A stretch of DNA of 64,000 nucleotides, from positions 1 through 64,000 of the forward strand of contig OMYR01000057.1 of assembly GCA_900315335.1 (NCBI GenBank). Direction: 5' to 3'. Origin of the DNA: an uncultured Bacteroidales bacterium (GTDB lineage Bacteria > Bacteroidota > Bacteroidia > Bacteroidales > P3). The position numbers and the translations under genes are program-made. The notes below the pieces were generated by a model that did no database searches, had not been told where the DNA came from, and saw only the letters and a program-made list of their open reading frames with translations. Position 1 is the first letter of the stretch; every line of letters begins with the position of its first letter. Below, piece after piece: positions 60,345 through 64,000 of the stretch.

Positions 60345-62453
60345 ATGAAAAAGACATTATTTGCAATGTGTAGTGCAGCGGTATTATTCTTTGGCGGATG
60401 TGCTAACAAGGAAGTAACCAATCCGCTTTTAATGGAATGGGATACTCCGTTTGAGACTGTTCCTTTTGATAAAATTCAAGTAAAGGACTATGAGCCTGCA
60501 TTTGTTGAGGCTATAAAAATTCATAACAAAGAGATTGATTCGATAATCAATAACAGTGAAAAACCAACTTTTGCCAACACGATAGAGGCATTGGATTATA
60601 GTGGAGCGTTACTTAGAAGAGTTAGTCTTGTTTATGCAAATATGATAGGTTGCAATACCAACGACGAATTACAGAGCCTGCAAGAAAAAATTTCGCCTCT
60701 GACGGCTAATCACGACGCAGAGATTAATTTGAACGAAAAACTATTCAATCGTATAAAGACTGTTTGGGACAATCGCAGTAAAGAAAATCTTTCAGAGGAA
60801 CAACAACATCTGTTGAAGAAAACTTATGACAGATTTGTTCGCAATGGTGCTTTGTTGGATAAAGACAAGAAAAAACAACTTAAAGAGGTTAATCAACAAT
60901 TGGTTTCCTTGAACGATAAATACAATGCTAATGTTTTGGCAGAAACTAAGAATTATAAATTAGTTATCACCAATAAAGAAGATTTGAAAGGCTTACCTCA
61001 ATGGCTTATTGACAATGCAGCACAGACTGCTAAGGAACAAAAGCAAGAGGGTAAATGGATTTTCACATTGGATAATTCAAGTGTGTTACCGTTTTTGACT
61101 TATAGCGACAACAGAAGCCTTCGTCAGCAGATTTTCCAAGCACGAATAAATCGCGGTAACAATGGAAATCAATACGACAACAACAAAATAACTGAGCAAA
61201 TTCTTCATCTAAGAGCCCAAATGGCGAATATACTTGGTTACGAAAACTTCGCATCTTGGCAGTTGGAGGAAAGAATGGCAAAAACACCGAAGGCAGCGGA
61301 TTCTATTATGGATTATTGTTTGCAGTATGCCGTTCAGACAGCCAATAATGACATAAAAGAATTTCAGAATATGTTGTCCAAAGACGAGAAAAACGCAAAA
61401 CTTGAAGGTTGGGATATGTACTATTATGCTGAGAAGTTGAAAAAACTGCGTTATGATTTGGACGAAGAACAGACACGTCCTTACTTTGAGATAGAGAATG
61501 TAAAGAAAGGTTGTTTTGATAATATCACCCGTTTGTATGGTTTGACTTTTACGAAATTAGATAATGTTAAGACTTACGCTGATGACGTTGATGTTTATGA
61601 AGTAAAAGATGCCAACGGCAAACATAAAGGTATTTTGTACTTTGATGCATACGTTCGCAACGGAAAGAGCGGTGGAGCATGGTGTACTGCATTCACTCCA
61701 CAATATAAATATAAAGGTAAAAACATTGATCCAATCATTCAGGTTTGTTTCAATTACGCAAAGCAGAATGGCAGGACGACACTTACAGCCGATGAAGTTG
61801 CAACCGTATTCCACGAAATGGGACACGCAACCAATGAATTTCTTTCCGACGGAACTTATCCTTCAACATCAGGAACTAATGTTCCGACCGATTTCGTTGA
61901 ACTTCCTTCACAATTGGCTGAACATTGGTGTATGCAACCCGAAGTTTTGAAAACTTATGCTAAAAATGAAAAAGGCGAAGTTATACCTCAGTCTTTGGTA
62001 AATAAAATCCAAGCCGCCGGCACATTTAATCAAGGATTTATCTTCACAGAATTGTTGGCTGCCGCTTGGTTGGATATGCAGATGCACTTAATCGGCGCTA
62101 ATGACACTATAAATTTACAGGATTTTGAGGCCAAAGCAATGCAAGCAATCAAACTTCCGTCTCAGATACCTCCACGTTACAGAAGTACTTACTTTACACA
62201 TATCTTCGGTGGCGGATATTCTGCCGGTTATTATTGTTATACTTGGAGCGAGATGTTAGATGCCGATGCTTTTATGGCTTGGAAAGAAACCGGCGACATC
62301 TTTAATAAGCAAGTCTCCGACAAATTCAAGAATTTCGTGCTTGCACACGGTGGTACTAACGACGCAGACGAACAGTATTTGCGTTTTAGAGGAAAGAAAC
62401 CCGAACTTAAATATCTTCTTATGCAACGTGGAATGATTGCAAACGCTAAATAA
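60345..62453 (+). CDS. M3-family metallopeptidase lipoprotein (peptidyl-dipeptidase Dcp-like)
   Basis: A 702-aa protein. The N-terminus is a lipoprotein signal (CSAAVLFFGGC). The M3 catalytic site is VFHEMGHATNEF near residue 490 (HExxH with the downstream glutamate in FVELPSQLAEHW). Its long helical N-terminal region is typical of thimet/Dcp-type oligopeptidases. It likely removes dipeptides from, or cleaves, short peptides in the periplasm. It lies 24 bp after plsY. Confidence 0.9.
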   Translation: MKKTLFAMCSAAVLFFGGCANKEVTNPLLMEWDTPFETVPFDKIQVKDYEPAFVEAIKIHNKEIDSIINNSEKPTFANTIEALDYSGALLRRVSLVYANMIGCNTNDELQSLQEKISPLTANHDAEINLNEKLFNRIKTVWDNRSKENLSEEQQHLLKKTYDRFVRNGALLDKDKKKQLKEVNQQLVSLNDKYNANVLAETKNYKLVITNKEDLKGLPQWLIDNAAQTAKEQKQEGKWIFTLDNSSVLPFLTYSDNRSLRQQIFQARINRGNNGNQYDNNKITEQILHLRAQMANILGYENFASWQLEERMAKTPKAADSIMDYCLQYAVQTANNDIKEFQNMLSKDEKNAKLEGWDMYYYAEKLKKLRYDLDEEQTRPYFEIENVKKGCFDNITRLYGLTFTKLDNVKTYADDVDVYEVKDANGKHKGILYFDAYVRNGKSGGAWCTAFTPQYKYKGKNIDPIIQVCFNYAKQNGRTTLTADEVATVFHEMGHATNEFLSDGTYPSTSGTNVPTDFVELPSQLAEHWCMQPEVLKTYAKNEKGEVIPQSLVNKIQAAGTFNQGFIFTELLAAAWLDMQMHLIGANDTINLQDFEAKAMQAIKLPSQIPPRYRSTYFTHIFGGGYSAGYYCYTWSEMLDADAFMAWKETGDIFNKQVSDKFKNFVLAHGGTNDADEQYLRFRGKKPELKYLLMQRGMIANAK

Positions 62454-62467
62454 AACGATATTAAGAA

Positions 62468-64000
62468 GTGAAAGCAAAATATTTTGCAACGCTATTAGCG
62501 AATTACGTCTTTTGGATTTTTTGTTTTGTGGTGCAGAAACCATTGTTTATGCTCTTCAATCCTATTAAAGGCGTAAAGTTTTCCGATTTCTTAGCGGTAA
62601 TTACACATGGTTTGAAGTTGGATTGGTGTTTTGCGGCGTATTTTGTTTTCATTCCTGTATTGATATTTGTGTTGCATATCTTTATATCTTTTGACCTTAA
62701 AAAGATATTAAAGATATACAACACAATAATTTTAGCCTTACTTTCCATAATTTTTGCAGTCGATTGCGTACTGTTTTCGTATTGGGGTTTTCATATCGAT
62801 ACGACATTGCTTTTTTATCTTAGAGATTTCGGGGAAAGTCTTAATAGTGTAACTTTCAAAGATGTTTTGAAGTTTTTACTTTGCTTTGCAATCTACTTTA
62901 TCCCTATGCTATTTATATATATTAAGACCGTAGGCAGGTTAGCAAACATATCCCGCACCGACACAGTGTTACAAAAAGCCTTAACAACATTGCTTATTGT
63001 CCTTTGTTTGCCAATACTTGTCGTATGTACTCGTGGCGGCATTTCAACAGCAACGGCAAACGTGGGAATGGTTTATTATTGCGACAACCAAAACCTAAAC
63101 CTTGCAGCCGTCAATCCCGAGTTTAACTTGATGTACTCATTAACCAAAAAGGAGAACTTCTCCAATAAATGCCGTTTTTATGATGACGATTTTGCTGTCA
63201 AAAGTTTTAATCAATTGCTTAAACAAGATAAACTAAACAATGAGGCATGGCTGACGAACAAACGTCCAAATGTGGTGGTAATCCTATTGGAGAGTTTTTC
63301 GGGACGATTTATTGGAGCGGCAAACGGTGTTAAATCCGTTTATGAAGGCAAAGAAGTTACGCCTAATTTGAATGCTATTGCCAAGCAGTCTATAACTTTT
63401 CACAGAGCATATAGCAACGGTATGAGAACCGATAGAGGTATTGTCTCGGTGTTAAGCGGTTTTCTCGCACAGCCCGATATGTCAATCATAAAATACCCCG
63501 AAAAATCCTCAACATTGCCTTCCATTGCCAAGACTTTATCAAAGGCAAACTACAATACCGAAATGATTTACGGAGGTGATGTTAATTTCGCCAATATGCG
63601 TAGTTATTTCTACGGCTCGGGCTACAAAAACGTCATAGATTACAAATCCTTTTCGCCAAAAGAACGAATGAGCAAGTGGGGTGTTAATGACAGGATAATG
63701 TTTGACTATCTTTTTAAGCGTATAAATGGTTACGATGCTTCAAAACCTTTTTTCACAACCTTATTAACTCTTTCTTCTCACGAACCTTTTGATGTCGATT
63801 TCCACAAGTTCAAAGACAAATACGTCAATAGCGTTGCCTACACCGACGATTGTCTTGGTCAGTTCCTTGATAAACTAAAACAATCCTCTTTATGGAACAA
63901 CACATTAATCGTATTGGTTGCCGACCACGCTTCGAGTTCGCCAGAAAAACTTAATAGACAAGACCCTGAATTGTATCATATTCCTATGCTATTCACGGGT
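62468..64000 (+). CDS. LTA-synthase/sulfatase-family membrane protein (3' end beyond window)
   Basis: A GTG start at 62468 fits: an in-frame stop lies at 62462, and the next ATG (62549) would cut off the first membrane helix. About 510 codons are inside the window. The N-terminal ~180 residues hold about five transmembrane helices (FWIFCFVVQKPLFM, FAAYFVFIPVLIFVLHIFISF, IILALLSIIFAVDCVLF). The extracytoplasmic domain has the alkaline-phosphatase-like fold: VVVILLESFSGRF, nucleophile threonine in YSNGMRTDRG, and LVADHASSS. Relatives transfer glycerol-phosphate or phosphoethanolamine to lipids or glycans; the substrate here is open. It is cut by the right edge of the window. Confidence 0.85.
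   Translation, partial: MKAKYFATLLANYVFWIFCFVVQKPLFMLFNPIKGVKFSDFLAVITHGLKLDWCFAAYFVFIPVLIFVLHIFISFDLKKILKIYNTIILALLSIIFAVDCVLFSYWGFHIDTTLLFYLRDFGESLNSVTFKDVLKFLLCFAIYFIPMLFIYIKTVGRLANISRTDTVLQKALTTLLIVLCLPILVVCTRGGISTATANVGMVYYCDNQNLNLAAVNPEFNLMYSLTKKENFSNKCRFYDDDFAVKSFNQLLKQDKLNNEAWLTNKRPNVVVILLESFSGRFIGAANGVKSVYEGKEVTPNLNAIAKQSITFHRAYSNGMRTDRGIVSVLSGFLAQPDMSIIKYPEKSSTLPSIAKTLSKANYNTEMIYGGDVNFANMRSYFYGSGYKNVIDYKSFSPKERMSKWGVNDRIMFDYLFKRINGYDASKPFFTTLLTLSSHEPFDVDFHKFKDKYVNSVAYTDDCLGQFLDKLKQSSLWNNTLIVLVADHASSSPEKLNRQDPELYHIPMLFTG

Overview
This window comes from a low-GC member of the Bacteroidota, most likely order Bacteroidales. The evidence is type IX secretion (T9SS) and gliding genes (porU, porV, porP, porK/gldK, gldF, gldG, gldH), a 16S 3' end of the Bacteroidota kind (CCTCCTTTCT), about twenty promoters with the Bacteroidota -7 element TAnnTTTG, a cobalamin riboswitch, a FeoA-FeoB fusion with its Cys-rich partner, and secreted proteins with T9SS C-terminal sorting domains. 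The species cannot be named from the sequence alone.

Layout. 1-950: last ~52 nt of a 16S rRNA gene, tRNA-Ile(GAT), then a terminator; no tRNA-Ala and no 23S follow. 0.97-7.5 kb: AlkD-like protein, patatin/outer-membrane barrel fusion, lolD-type ATPase, rlmB, PNGase F-like protein. 7.7-10 kb (minus): ruvX, def, TPR lipoprotein, MBL-fold hydrolase. 10.3-18.4 kb: T9SS cluster porU-porV-ispF-porP-porK, without porLMN behind it. 18.5-24 kb: holA, a TonB-dependent receptor, and a B12-riboswitch-controlled T9SS-sorted surface protein. 24.3-32 kb: a CDP-3,6-dideoxyhexose (paratose/tyvelose) operon with a glycosyltransferase and a flippase. 32-36 kb (minus): purC-gldH-uvrC and a Sel1 protein. 37-39 kb: OmpA-family protein, tRNA-Gln, tRNA-Met. 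39.5-46.4 kb (minus): secreted hypothetical, gldF-gldG-DUF4340, hypothetical, murB. 46.5-52 kb: feoAB, a hemerythrin/LuxR regulator divergent from it, mgtC-like, rubrerythrin. 52-64 kb: small barrel protein, HD phosphohydrolase, S9 peptidase, DUF3127 protein with an SSB-like tail, PAP2 phosphatase fused to a predicted barrel, WbqC-like, plsY, M3 peptidase, and an LTA-synthase-like protein cut by the window edge.

The most unusual element is a family of short interspersed arrays on an exact 21-bp lattice. I count 16 arrays of about 3-6 units, 14 between genes and two inside genes. The core of each unit is a 13-bp near-palindrome (AGTGTTAAACACT and variants such as AGTGTTAATGATT), followed by an 8-bp A-rich spacer or, in the opposite orientation, a T-rich one. 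Twenty-one bp is two helical turns and seven codons. In one frame the units are open and encode heptads of the form V/I-L-N-T-x-K-I. Two genes (MBL hydrolase, feoAB) carry arrays in frame. I know no named element that fits, but I could not search for one.

How the genes work together: T9SS and gliding parts export and anchor surface proteins (the B12-regulated protein and PorU itself carry sorting domains). The dideoxyhexose operon probably makes a rare sugar for LPS or another surface glycan. The Feo, hemerythrin and rubrerythrin genes form an iron/redox neighbourhood typical of an anaerobe.
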